This document shows, piece after piece, positions 11,696-23,403 of a stretch of 64,000 bases of DNA. Location: positions 511,596,986-511,660,985 of the forward strand of contig JASDDO010000019.1 in NCBI GenBank assembly GCA_030015575.1, given 5' to 3'. The first letter of the stretch is position 1, and each line of letters opens with the position of its first letter. Origin of the DNA: Agapanthus africanus (lineage: Eukaryota; Streptophyta; Magnoliopsida; Asparagales; Amaryllidaceae). The translations under genes and the position numbers were made by a program. The notes below the pieces were generated by a model. The model did not search any database and was not told the origin of the DNA. It saw only the letters and a list, made by a program, of their open reading frames with translations.

Positions 11696-13408
11696 CTATT
11701 GTTCAAGAGCAACATGTACATTCTGTGGGTGACCGAGATTTGGGAGTGGCTGGGACGGGAGCTTCCCCTTCTCTCGCTCGCTTAAGGCCGCATTCAGCTG
11801 TGCAATCTGGGCCTCGATGGTCTTGATGCTTTGCCCGTGAGCGGCAGTGTGTTGCACTAAGGACTGAATGGAGGACTGGATGTTGGAGGTGGATTGTGTC
11901 GATTGTTTAACGAACGCCTCCAGACTTCGTTCGAGCAAGGAAACCTTATCGTTGTTTGACGAAACAAAGTTGTTTGGTGGAAAAGAATTGTTGGGCGCAA
12001 AGTTGTTCGTCTGATTTTGAAAAGGTTGGGGTTGGAAGGGCTGCTGAAATTGATGTTGAGTTTGTTGTTGCGCATGTTGTTGCGGCGGAGGGGGCCTTTG
12101 GAAATTGTCGCCTTGGAATTGATTCTGATTCTGATTCCAGGCGAAATTGGGGTGGTTCCTCCAACCGGGATTGTAGGTGGAAGAGTATGGATCATTCCTC
12201 GGTCTTTGCTGGAATGCAGCATTAACCTGATCCTGTCCTTGCGATGGTGGATTGTAAGGACACTCTTCGGTTAAGTGAGAAGGATCGGAATAACAAGCGC
12301 AGATGGTACGAAGGGGAAGAACAGGGGCAGGAGCAGGAGAAGAAAATTTGCTCTCTATGGCTTCAAGCTTTCTCATTATTGCAGCCATTTCAGCTTTCAT
12401 CGCAATAGAGACGTCAAGTTGGTGAATTCCTACCCTAGACTGACCGGTAGAAGTGGAGGTAGAAGAAGAAGAAGTCGGTCTGGTGCTCTCCCATTGTAGC
12501 ATTTGCTCCGCAAGGTCGTCAAAGAATTGCCACGCTTCCTCGTCAGATTTCGATAGGAAGTGGCCCTGACAGATGGTTTCCAACAACTGCTTCGTTGCTG
12601 GGTTCAGGCCCTCGTATAAGGTTTGGAAAAGTTGCCATTTCTCTATACCGTGGTGAGGACACTGAACAAGAAGGTCTTTGTACCGGTCAAAGCACTTCCA
12701 GAAGGGTTCAGAAGGAAGCTGAGAGAATTGGTTGATTTCATTGCGAATCCTTGCGGTTTTATGATTCGGATAGAACTTTTTGAGAAACGCTTTAACAAAC
12801 TCGTCCCAACTGGTTATGGAGTGGGAAGCGGTGCTATACAGCCATTTTTCAGCAAGATCGCATAAAGTGAACGGAATGACCCGTAGACGTATAGCATCAT
12901 CCGACAGCTGGGTGGTTTTCATCATGGCACAAACGTTTTGAAATTTATTGATGAAGATATAGGCATCTTCATATTCAAGCCCATGAAATCGTGGAAGCAT
13001 GTTGATGAAGTGGGGCTTAATTTCAAAATTATCCCCATTGGCCGGTGGAAGAGAAAGGCCGGTGGGAAGTGCAGAATGGGTGGGATAGAAACGATCCTGG
13101 AGCGCGATTCGTTGCGGCACTACAACAGGCGGTGGTGGTGGGTTATTGGTCTCCGTAGGAGGTGGAGCCAATCCAGGGGTAGTCAAAGAGATGTTCGGAT
13201 TAAATCCTGACATCGCGGAAGAAGAGGTTGGTGATGGTGAAGGTGAAGATGTATGAACAGAATTCCGGTCAACGTCGGAGTTGGCCGGCAAAGGTAAAGG
13301 TGAAAGAGGAGTGGACGGAGTTTCGACGTCTGCGTCGATCGCGTAGTCGGTAGCGACTAACGTAACGCGGACTAGGCGGGCGCTAGTGTCCCGAGTCCAA
13401 GCGGACAT
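11696..13408 (-). pseudogene. Gypsy-2 gag (capsid/nucleocapsid) region
   Basis: A 570-residue frame. A proline- and serine-rich N-terminus precedes a retrotransposon capsid domain at about residues 125-290, with FHGLEYEDAYIFINKF, LRVIPFTLCDLAEKWLYS and FLKKFYPNHKTARIRNEI. A cysteine/histidine knuckle-like stretch (CACYSDPSHLTEEC) follows near residue 375, then a glutamine/asparagine-rich tail and a short coiled-coil-like segment. The capsid wording is characteristic of Athila/Tat gags. The start codon was chosen as the first Met upstream of the conserved domain. Confidence 0.85.
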
Positions 13409-14628
13409 ACACTAAACGAGTTTAGTATAGTCAAAGCGGAGAAGGTGAGGGTAAGAAAACGTCAATGGAGAAAGGCGATGGGTGGTGGGTAAAAAATGGA
13501 TTTTGGCGACAAAGGGCAAGTTTTTATAAAAGTTTTTGAATTTTTTTCCTTTTTTTTTTAATTTTTAGAAAGAGCTTTACAGAAATATGTACGGACTTAC
13601 GGCTTTAAGCAATCACAAACAAGATATGCACAATCACACCTAGATCTAGGGTCACCTAGGTCAGCTAGACAGCTCCTAACTGTTCCAAAGAACTAGAAAC
13701 AGGACCTCAAACCGCCTCTTCTCCGCCAATTGCGACCAGATAAGTGCCAGGTAAGTGGGAGGTTGTCCAACGCTTTCGCGAAGTTCCTTAATTAAATAAC
13801 CACTTGCCTTCGTCACACTTGCCTAGACATCGCAAAGTCAGGATAGGATAAACGGCCGATGCCTGTAATTAGTCCTCTGTCCTATTGAGCGCGAAGTCCT
13901 TAGGGCTGAGTCTAGTATTTTTTAATTTAAAGATGGTCAATGCATATGCTTTTTGTGATTTCTGGGGTCCTGGGAAGGGTGATGAAATCCCCACCCAATC
14001 TGAATTGGTTTCAAGCCCCTTAAGTCCGTATTAATGAATGCAAAGCGATAACAAATCAACTGCAAACAATTTTTATTTTTAGCGCGGCGCAAAGAATCCT
14101 GCACAAGAACAGTTTATTGGAAGGGGGAAGAGAGTTTGCGCAAAGAATGCTGCAGAAAACACAATTTATTGGAGTCCAGAGGAGTGAGGAGGAGGAGAGA
14201 AACACTTACAGGGAAATTGGAACCCTGAGGCCACCAAACGGCCGCGGAACCGCGGCCTAAGCTAGTTTATGCCGCGGAACCGCGGCAATATGGTGGGCTT
14301 GGATCTTCATTTTTCTGGGTTATGCTCAGTTGGGTGTCCTCTTGTTGTCTGGATGTCCTGAATCTTGAATTGTTCACTGTATCTGCTCCAGAATTTTTCA
14401 ATAGACCGTCTTTTTCGTTTTGATCCGTCGCGGTGTAGCCGCGAAATATGGGTCTATCTTCCCACCTCTTTGGCACTGAATTTGAACTCCGTATTATCCT
14501 GCACACTTGCACAAAAACTAATCAAAAGTAACAAGATTATTTTTTTACAAAGTATATTTTTTTTTTTTTTCGGTTGTTTTTATATTCACAAGTTAACCTG
14601 AAATTACACAAAGAAATAAACTACCGTC
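13409..14628 (-). other. Gypsy-2 leader
   Basis: About 1.2 kb between the primer site and gag, with no convincing coding frame. It includes homopolymer T runs, the stretch TTTCGCGAAGTTCCTTAATT that is also seen in the Copia-6 leader near 33990, and a twin CCGCGG hairpin at 14240-14286. Confidence 0.65.
14240..14286 (-). other. Gypsy-2 leader twin CCGCGG palindrome
   Basis: Two copies of GCCGCGGAACCGCGGC are separated by a 15-nt spacer, about 340 nt from the primer site. This is the same motif as in the Copia leaders, in an element of a different superfamily. Confidence 0.75.
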
Positions 14629-14646
14629 TCCCCGGCAACGGCGCCA
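14629..14646 (-). other. Gypsy-2 primer binding site (tRNA-Asp type)
   Basis: The reverse complement reads TGGCGCCGTTGCCGGGGA, the primer site typical of Athila-lineage elements, six bases from the LTR edge. Confidence 0.85.
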
Positions 14647-14652
14647 TTTGAT

Positions 14653-16237
14653 TGTTAGTCATTCTGCGTGTTCAAGTTTTAGTTAATTATCGCAATCAAG
14701 ACGGTTTCGCTTGTAGCTAGCCGGTTGAGTACGGGTCGTCCGCAGGGAGATGGGAATCTTTTTCTATGTGTTTTAACGAGTTAAGTCCGAAGGTCCAGAT
14801 TTTGTTTGTGATTATCTAAGTGGTAAAATGATATGTAAAAAGAGCTTGTTAGGGTTAGGATTAGGTTAGTTTGAGTTAGGAGTCACTCACTTCTTTCGTT
14901 GCCACTCTTAATATCGGTGTTACGGTAATCGGCAACAACGGGGATTAGCACGACTAGGAAGGAACTTGCGAGTATAAGCTAGGCTTTCCAACGCTTAAGT
15001 TCTTCCTTTTGGTGCTTGTCCGTCCGTTCTTGGCTCTTAGCCATAACCTCCGGTTAATTCAATCACAACCGGTCTCACTACGGAATCACCACTATCATGT
15101 AGGATAGGGTGCCGTAAGGAGCGGATTGTGGTTCAATTAACGGGAGTTGATTTTAAGATGTTGGGCAAGGAAAGAGTGAGAGAGATTTCCTTCTCTCAAA
15201 CTTCCCTTATCCTACCCTAACAAGTATGAAACTACTCACACATCATAATGAAAAGGAAACAAAACAAAAGAGGAAGATAGAAAGAAAGAGATTAGACGAT
15301 AACAACTAGCTATTTGCGACCTCACCTTGGCAAGGATCAAGCGTAAGCATCATGGTTGTTTTAAGGATAAAGAAAAAGAGGGAAGAAAGAAACAACAAGA
15401 AATAACAACAACTAAGTTAACGAATGAAAATTACAACAATTAACAAGTTAACTAAAGAACAAGACAAGCATGATAAGTAAACGGTTCTTCTTTATTCATC
15501 ATTCTTCACTCACAAAAGCTCACTACAAGATTTTCAATGGAGAAGAGATGAGAAGAGGAAGAAGAAACAAGTATTCTAAACCTAGAAAAATACAAGATTA
15601 TGCCCCCTTTGGCTTCACAAGTTCTGGACTATTTATAGGCAGGTAACAGAAATTCTAGGGCAACATTCTGAACCCATGTGAAAAGACCCAACTACCCCTA
15701 AAACCTTGACTTCTGAAGACTCCGTATGGCCGCGGTTCCGCGGCCTAAGCATGCTTAGGCCATGGTTCCGCGGCTCTACTGAGGAATTGGGTCACCAAAT
15801 TTGGTGGCTTCTCCTGGTATTGTGTGCCCCTTATTCTGGTATATGTATTTTCTCATATTGTCTTCACGATTTTTCCAGAATTTCTGTCGATCAAAAGGTG
15901 ATTGGATATGGATCTTTTTGTCATGATTTTCTCGAGCTCCGCGTAGATTTCTTGGATCTTGTGCTGCCATTGAGCCTTGTGCATGAAAATGACATTTGAT
16001 TTGCCATTTTGTCTCCTAAACTGGTGTGTGGCAACATACGGATAGAGAGCGGAGACCAGTGTTTTATCTGTAGTTGGCAGGAACCCAGGTTTTGTTGTGT
16101 TTTTCCATGAATTTCACCGTTAAGAGCCGAGAACCTGTATCCTGCAATTGACTAGCAAACACGGCTCAAGAGTACCTACCGATATGCAATGTGATAAAAA
16201 TTGGGCGGTATAAAAATGCAAAAATCTGATATGAACA
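14653..16237 (-). repeat. Gypsy-2 5' LTR
   Basis: An LTR of about 1.59 kb. On the + strand it begins TGTTAGTCATTC next to the primer site and ends at about ATATGAACA, where sequence matching the Copia leaders resumes. The right edge is placed by comparing 16238 onward with Copia-5 near 49530 and could be off by several bases. The LTR carries its own twin CCGCGG palindrome. Confidence 0.7.
15728..15774 (-). other. Gypsy-2 LTR twin CCGCGG palindrome
   Basis: The two arms GCCGCGGTTCCGCGGC and CATGGTTCCGCGGC flank a perfect 20-base palindrome, GGCCTAAGCATGCTTAGGCC, so about 45 nt can fold on itself. This is a second copy of the motif within the same element. Confidence 0.75.
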
Positions 16238-18162
16238 CTTCGCAAGCATCACATTTGAAAACGAAATCTGCAATATAACATATATCTCATATATATAATA
16301 TAAACATTTGTCTCAGGCAGTAATATGATCTCATCACAGAACATTGCAGCAGAAGAACATATATGAAATATTGGATATACGAGGATGTCCGTGTTTTCAA
16401 TTCGAGCCTGTATAAAACATGGATTCTACGGTCGCGATGAATAGCCAAATCCACATCCCTAGACCCCTACGAGAGCGGCAAGCAACACAGCCAATTCTAG
16501 GGTTAGGAGACCCGGTCTCGACTCCTCGAGATGGTCTCCCACTGGACCCTAGAACCCGGTTACTTGTGCTCCCCGCCTTGGGTCTACCTAATGCGGAAAA
16601 GTAAATAATATACACCAACGGTGACATCTTCCGCAACCTGGAAGTGCCCCAATAAAAGAATATTACATACAAGTTTTTACATGAATGAAAATGAAAAACA
16701 CTTATCTCACATAAAAAAAACCCGGCTATTCAAACACGACGATCTAATATAACATATCACAGCAACACATAATATCTCATATCAACAACGTAAGCAAGTA
16801 TGCGTATCCCGATTATCGTTGATGTATAGCAACGAAGCCGGCGATACACCACATACTACGCTTACGGTCACAGAAAAGAAAGTGTAAAAACTACAATAGT
16901 TGGAATCCGCAACCTCTTTAGACATCACATGCCTAACCAAATGAATTCCTTAGACATCGCATGCCTAACAATTATAAACCCACATTTTAATCTCATTATC
17001 GAAAACTCTTTTCAATATCAAGTCGGGCAATTCAACAAGATTCTCGACATCCTGATCGAATGCTCGTCGCAAACTTTAGTAGACGGCCGCACCCCCAGAT
17101 GCCGTCGACAAAGTGCACTAAGGCGGAACACCGCTGCCGCAAGCACCCGAACGGATGCTTTTGGCGACGGGGTTCTCCTACAGTCACTTAGTCGGGGCTA
17201 TGGGGCGTAGCTGTCTATTAAGTTTACCCGGCGAGTATCCACGTACGCTACGTGATTGCGACGGACTTTTGATCACATCAAAATTCCGTGGCAACCGATC
17301 ATTTAAGACTAAACTGCTAGATTTATAACATTCAAATTAGTTATCTCATAACAACAAGTGGATTCCAAATATTGTATCACATTCCAGATAAATAGACAAA
17401 GTTAAACTTTCCGATCGAATAATCAAACACCCAAGATTTCCCCAATATATCAAACACTTGAAATCATTTTAAAAACATCCATCACATGCCACAGTACCAA
17501 TTGTCCAGCCGTAGAAGGGTCAAGCCAACGCCTCACATGTGGTATGCCGTACTGCCCCAAACCCTAATGTTCAGAGGCAGTTCAAGACGGTCACATAATC
17601 GAGTTAAGGTTTGTTGTCTTCTAGAAGGTCCACCGCGTTACTTGCACGACTTAGAACGTTCTTAAAACTCGAGAAAAAATCCAACTTTTGAAAAAATTTC
17701 CGACAGGGGAAAAAGTGAGTTATTGATATCCGTTCGAACTTTTTAACAGTTTCTAAAAATTATCCGGACAAAACTAAACGAAGTTAAATTATCCGATCGA
17801 ATCATCGAGTCCCCAATACAACCGTAGAAAACTCAACACTTGAGTGGAATTAAAATATTCCCAGAAAAAATTGCCAAGAAAGGACCTAAAAATAAATAAG
17901 TGAAATTCCAGGGACTAAGTCCAAAGTTTGGCCGCGGAACCGCCGCCAAACCCTTTGTTTGGCCGCGGTTCCGCGATCATTTTAGCGAATTAGAAGACCG
18001 TACTTCACAGTAATTCTTAGTTTTTCCTGGTTGTTTTTCTGAGAATTTTTAATTCAGAAAAACCACATTTTTGAAAAATGTACAGAGAAGGGTTCGTGTC
18101 GGGGTTTTCGGGTTCGATCGGACTTTAAACTTCGTCTAGACTTCACCTAAAGCTCTATCTTA
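16238..18162 (-). other. Copia-3 leader, 5' part
   Basis: Non-coding leader closely related to those of Copia-1 and Copia-5, including the block at 16438-16595. A 91-codon open frame on the minus strand (16397-16672, starting MYVIFFYWG) has a counterpart of 90 codons in Copia-5 (49693-49965). The twin CCGCGG hairpin is at 17930-17978. Confidence 0.7.
17930..17978 (-). other. Copia-3 twin CCGCGG hairpin
   Basis: The arms GCCGCGGAACCGCCGCCAAAC and GTTTGGCCGCGGTTCCGCG can pair over about 20 positions around a short loop. It begins 196 nt from the start of the primer site. Confidence 0.75.
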
Positions 18163-18174
18163 GCTCTGATACCA
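18163..18174 (-). other. Copia-3 primer binding site (initiator tRNA-Met type)
   Basis: The reverse complement reads TGGTATCAGAGC, one base inside the LTR edge. Confidence 0.9.
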
Positions 18175-18175
18175 C

Positions 18176-20343
18176 TATAGGGTTGCTATGCACGCGCACA
18201 AGGGTCTACGAGGCATCAACCATGCCCGATTAAAAAATTAGCCGTGCCGAACAACCCGAAGCCGGATCTTTAAACTAGAGTTTAGGCGAAAACTAGCATG
18301 CTAAACTTTTTAACACTAAGTGAGAGGGATTACAACCTTTGTAGATCCGGTCCATCACTTCAATAGCTCCGTGTAGATGTCCCTTCGCAGCGATCATCGT
18401 GTTCCGGACTCTTGAGAGGTTCCACGAAGAGAAAGATGCAGTCTTGCTTCCGATCTTCGATACAAAGATGATCTACCTTAAAGTTTCGTTAACACAAGAT
18501 AACACTCATAATATGAAGTGAACACCCTCATCTAAATGGCAAGGATAGATGAGGATGATGAAGTAGGATTTTTGCTCTCATTTATTTTCTATTTCTCACA
18601 TATTTTTCATCACTTAGAAAAAGCTAGAAAGCTTTTTCATGAAAAGAAAGAAGGAAGAAGATGAACAGTCTCATAAGAATCCTTTTGTGATGAATAATGC
18701 AAAGGAGATAATGATGAATAATGCAACCATGGTTGATCAAACCTTTGTAGAGAATTAACCAAGGCTAGGGTTTGGGTTAGGTTAAGAATGAGTCACTTGA
18801 AAATATCCTTTCCAAAACAAAAAAGAAAACCTTCTTGAATCTACTAGAAGTCTTAACCCTAATCCAAACCCTAATCATGTTTAAACTCCACTAAACATGT
18901 TGCATTAGTTATCATATCATGTTACATTATTATATATCACATATATAATATTTATCGTAACAAAATAAAATAATACAATTAACATATATCGCATATATAT
19001 CAATGTATTACCCGAGTGAGAAAAAGAATCTTTTAGTGAGCTAATATTAGTTAATGTAATTTAATATATCATATATATTATTATACATTAAATTATCGAA
19101 TCAACACTTGATCCGACAATCCGGCTATATCGCATATAACCGACTAATATTTATCCGTACCGATTCATCGAATCAACACTTGATCCGATGACCCGGCTGA
19201 TATCAAATATCGTGATAATAGAATACGGTATCTCATATCGCATTATCCTCGGTCCCGCACATATCACATACGTGCCCCTACTCCGTTTTGCCTGAGTCAA
19301 GAAACCTTTGTGTAGGACTCTAAAGAATCGTCAATACGCCGGCAGTCGGTGATTATCATATCAAACACCCACAAGCTGCAAGCGGTCAGCTAAATGTAAC
19401 AGCCACCCAGGTATTGAGCGCTCAGAAGATCAACAAGCAAGCCTGTAACTTCTCCTGTGAATCCAATCAGTAAACTCCCGTACCGTCCGGTCTCGTCGTC
19501 TGATATGTTGCATATCTCGCCTAAGGGTGGTAAAACGTCAGATCCCAGTAGCTTGATAAGTCGCGTCGATTTGAGGTCTATAACAGTTCGAGAAACTACT
19601 GATAACACTTACCAGTAAATCTCAGCAACCCTGGCCAGGGATTTCTGGTTATAGCCAATCGAACACAGCACAACATCAACTCCCTATACCGGGAGAGACG
19701 AATCCTCTCCTATCGCTCCTTGCCTCCATGTGATTCGGGACTGTACCCAAAAGCCACCTTTTTGCACGCCCTCTTGGACGTGGTATGATGGAAATCAAAG
19801 CATAGTGGGAATCACACAAGACTCTATGACGATCTCAGGTCAACAGACTACTCTGTACCAGTGTCACCGGAGAACTGCCATCTGACGTGAGGTATAATAC
19901 CATCTGGGAGTTCTCGGCGAGTCCGTCCAGTGTACCCAGTCTCCACTGAACACCCGTACACCATCCTTGATGTTAAACACCGATGGATATGGGATCATCC
20001 ATCGCTCATCATATGGGTCAAGATGCGTATACGCTAGTCTACTCTGGTGTATCGATGCCCTGTCTCGATATACCCTCGACTAGGAACAGTTATAGGATGT
20101 ACTCGCCGACTACCGTGGCCCCACTAGTATGATCTCATCATAGTCCCAGTAGTCGAGTACATATCCTAAGGGCTTTATCAACATGTAACATAGAGACAAT
20201 CAGAGTACATGTTAAGATAAAGTACAACCAGATAGCATACTATCATATCGAGCAAGAAAGTCCTCCCTATATATGTCCAAGCATCCATTACAATATACAT
20301 CGTATGTACAGTAATGGCCTCTATGGCATACATATAACTAACA
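18176..20343 (-). repeat. Copia-3 5' LTR
   Basis: A 2168-bp family I LTR, similar along its length to the Copia-1 and Copia-5 LTRs. On the + strand it ends CATATAACTAACA. A donor-like AAAG|GTTGTA (minus strand, GT at 18336) lies about 160 nt before the LTR's 3' end. Only one LTR is present in the window, so no age can be given. Confidence 0.88.
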
Positions 20344-22332
20344 GATTGCAATGATTGAGGGAGGACCTATACCGGTAGGACAGTCTTGCTCAAGATCATA
20401 GTATGCTATCTGGTTTATCTTTATCATCGTGTACATGCTTTAAGTGATATTACAGGTCACTATTGCACGTTGATAGAGCCCATAGGATTCTTGCTTGCCG
20501 GCCAGCAGTATGATGGCGATCATATACATGGGAGCTGGGGTCTATAAGCACATCCTTGAAAGGTCCCTAGTCGAGGGAGTTTCGAGACAGGGCATCGATA
20601 CTCCAGAATAGACTAGTGTATACCGGTCGAGACCCCGACGTGGGGCGGTGGCTGGTCTCATAAGCCATTGGTGTTAGTTGGTTCACCTAAGATGTATACA
20701 GGTGCTCATTGGGTTATGAGTACACCGGACAGGACTCGCCGGGAACATGCTAGTTGGTTTTATACCTAGCGTCAGATAGCAGTTCCCTGGTGACATATGT
20801 ACAGGTTAGTTCATCGACCTGAGATTGTTATTTTTCTCGTGTGAGTTCCCACTGTGCTTTGATTACTACCCTACCACGGCTCAAAGGAATCGTGCAAACA
20901 GGTTTTTGTTGGGTACAGTCCTGAGCCACATTGAGGCAGTGAGCGGATCGGCAGGGGTTTCGTCTCTCCCGGTATTGGGGGTGAGATCGCGCTGTGTCTA
21001 GGAGAGCCATTACACGAAGTCCTTGGCCAATGCAGGAGATTTAATGGTAGGTATTCCAGTAGTATCTCAGGGTGTTCTGGGTTACACTCCGACACGACTT
21101 GTACCGCTTTTGGGGGTCTGAATTTTACCAACCCCCTAGGCCTGACATGCAATACTCATAGACGAATGGACCGGACTGTACGGATATTGTCACTGACAGG
21201 CTCAGTAGGGTTTCAGGATGAGTTCGCTCTTCGACCTCCTTTTTGGTCAATACCTGGTAGCCCGTTATGTACAGCTAGTACCACTGACGTGCTAGTAGTT
21301 AAATCAACAGCCAAAGTATTGACAAGTCTTTAGAGTCCCCCACAGACATTTTCTCAAGTTTCGGCCGAAACGTTGTAGAGGCCGTATGGTATTATGGCAG
21401 GGTTCGATCATATACGTGCAGTCGTGCACGGATCATGATCGGACGGATCATACTAGTGGGCTTTGGTTTAAGCCGGATCCTAGTATTAGATTTGGTGGAT
21501 TATTTTAGTCTCATCGCATTCGTATTCAGTCGGAATGCGGATGCAGGTATGTATATACAGGTGAGGGGTATCCTTGTGATCTGTCACGAGTTTACTTTAG
21601 ATGTTGCCATATCTTTTTATTGTTGTAAACATTTGGATTAATGTTTACAAATGGAAATAATGAGCTCAAAATCATGATTAGGAGCATTAATTGTGACACA
21701 TGCACAAGTGATGACTCATGGTCTCTTTTTTTGTGCATGTGTCACATTATTGATTGATTTAAGTATTGAAATGATAAGAGGAAAGAGAGAGGGCAGCCAT
21801 ATGATGAGGTTAGCTCTTGTATTATTGATCATCTCACTCTCATTTTTATCATACAACACAAAAGAAAGATCTTCTTCTTCCTTCTTCTTTCTTGAGCTCA
21901 CTATCTCCATTAATGGCATCATCTTCAACCTCCATCCATACACTCTCATGTGTTGAGAATCAATGGATGCTTGAGACAAAGTTATCACACACATTCTCTA
22001 CATAACCTTGGACACGTCATCTAGCAAACTTCGTGTCCAAGTTTCTTCGGACGAAGCGGGAGCCCGTAAAAAGACTCACTGATGTGGTGCCCTTTCCGAC
22101 AAGGAGACCGGAGATCGGAGATGCCGCGAGGAGCTTGGGAAGGTGGCCAAAGACAGAAGGACACGGATCGATCGGTATAGCCTTTCTAACCCTTCTCTAG
22201 TTTGCTAGTTATAGGTTAATGGTTCGATCCGGGATTAAAGTCTGCGATAATGCCGGTTTCAAGTTTAGAAAAAGTTTTCGTTTCCGCCTTTTGGTCTCGG
22301 ATCGACAGCCAGGGCGCTACCGTAGACTTACA
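20344..22332 (+). repeat. Copia-4 5' LTR (start cut off by Copia-3)
   Basis: It aligns with the Copia-7 LTR from about that repeat's base 50 onward and ends CTTACA directly before the primer site. A donor-like TCG|GTATAG (GT at 22175) lies about 158 nt before its end. It is clearly more diverged from the Copia-7 LTRs than those are from each other. Confidence 0.88.
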
Positions 22333-22344
22333 TGGTATCAGAGA
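22333..22344 (+). other. Copia-4 primer binding site
   Basis: TGGTATCAGAGA directly follows the LTR and is of initiator-tRNA-Met type. Confidence 0.85.
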
Positions 22345-23403
22345 CACGCCATTAACCTTTACTAGCTTGCTCTAACTTGTTTAAAACATCGATCGAATGA
22401 AATTTCCGAAACCGCGATTCCATTTCATGAAGTTTCTGTCGAATTTTTTTTGTGGTCTAAAAATTATTTTGGGTATGTCAAAAAATCAGGCAGGCTTTTA
22501 TAAGACCACTGTAGAAATTTGGAAGTGTGATTCCACCATAGCGCCGTGGAACAGCGGTGTTACCCATGCTATGGCCGCGGTTCCGCCGCGGTACTGTAGC
22601 TTCAGTGCACCAATTTTTCTACTATGGTCTTTGACATGGAATTGGGGTTTCTGGAATTTTTAGTTTTGACCCAGATTATTTTGAGTGCTGGAATTGTACT
22701 TGGGGCCCACTTCGGGAAATTTTGTCGATCGAAATTTTAAATAAGTTAGTTCGCAGTACTTACATTACTATCTGTGACCGTGAATGTCATTTGATCGGAA
22801 AATCTCGTCTAATTGCTATAGCTCTTTTAGACAGATTTACGAATGTAACATTCACCTTGATGTTCTGTGTTGTGCTGTGATATTTTGGATTTGTCGTGGT
22901 GGATAGCCTGGATGCAATGGTAGTACAGTTTGGTTATATTTGTACATTTGATATTGCGGGGCGAGCGTCCGACATGTGGACTGCTGTCACTGCCTGTTTG
23001 TATATTATTCTTTTAGGACACGACCGGGCTGAGGTCGATGTACCCGTTGTATACATTTTACTTTCTGTACTAGGATTACCGCACGGTGGGGTGCACGGAT
23101 AGCCAGGTTCTAGAGGGCAATGAGCCCGCATCTCATGGTTTTGAGACGGAGGGGGCTTTACTCTAGAATTGGCGGGCTATTCGCCGCACTCTTAGGGGGT
23201 ATAGGTTGATCCAAGGAGGGGTGCTCAAGTTACCGGATTCCGTGAAGTGCTAGGTGGTCCATTCACATTGTTGAAGGGGGCTGCCTCGCTTCAGGTTTTG
23301 GCGTGTAATTTGCCACACCCGTAGGGGTCTAGGATTTCATTGCACAGGCTATCCACACGACCAGGGGAACGTCGGCTTTCACTTGCGGCTCAAAGGAAAC
23401 CCG
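22345..23403 (+). other. Copia-4 leader, first part
   Basis: Non-coding sequence colinear with the Copia-7 leader (37606-38540). It includes the twin hairpin at 22541-22591 and the conserved block near 23050-23340. The leader continues at 53274 after the Copia-5 insertion. Confidence 0.75.
22541..22591 (+). other. Copia-4 twin CCGCGG hairpin
   Basis: The arms GCCGTGGAACAGCGG and CCGCGGTTCCGCCGCGG flank a short spacer containing CCATGCTATGG. It begins 208 nt from the start of the primer site. Pairing is less perfect than in Copia-7. Confidence 0.65.

Larger units (their letters stand above)
7359..16237 (-). mobile_element. Gypsy-2: Ty3/Gypsy element, Athila type, 3' end outside window
   Basis: Minus-strand Gypsy element showing 5' LTR, tRNA primer site, a leader of about 1.2 kb, gag, protease-reverse transcriptase-RNase H and integrase. 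The order integrase after RNase H, the tRNA-Asp-type primer site and the gag and integrase wording match the plant Athila lineage as I know it. The 3' LTR is absent because Copia-1 begins 159 bp past the integrase region; it should continue left of the window. Its right edge falls in the leader of Copia-3, so Copia-3 was its target. It is lightly broken, with about two interruptions, and looks moderately young, but no LTR pair is visible for dating. Confidence 0.87.
16238..20343 (-). mobile_element. Copia-3: Ty1/Copia element (family I), 5' LTR and leader only
   Basis: Minus-strand element with a 5' LTR (18176-20343), primer site and about 1.9 kb of leader. It is cut at 16237 by the Gypsy-2 LTR. 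Its coding region and 3' LTR should lie beyond the left edge, on the far side of Gypsy-2. On the right it abuts sequence that matches the inside of a family III LTR, so it is inserted into the 5' LTR of Copia-4. Bases 20344-20348 (GATTG) would be one half of its target duplication. Confidence 0.85.
20344..23403 (+). mobile_element. Copia-4 (family III), left visible segment: 5' LTR and leader
   Basis: Plus-strand element, the outermost host in the window. This segment is the 5' LTR without its first 50 or so bases (cut off by Copia-3), the primer site and the first 1.06 kb of leader. It is interrupted at 23403 by Copia-5 and resumes at 53269. It shares LTR and leader sequence with Copia-7. 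It carries three large direct insertions and must be the oldest element here. Its coding region is broken and heavily decayed. Confidence 0.85.
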
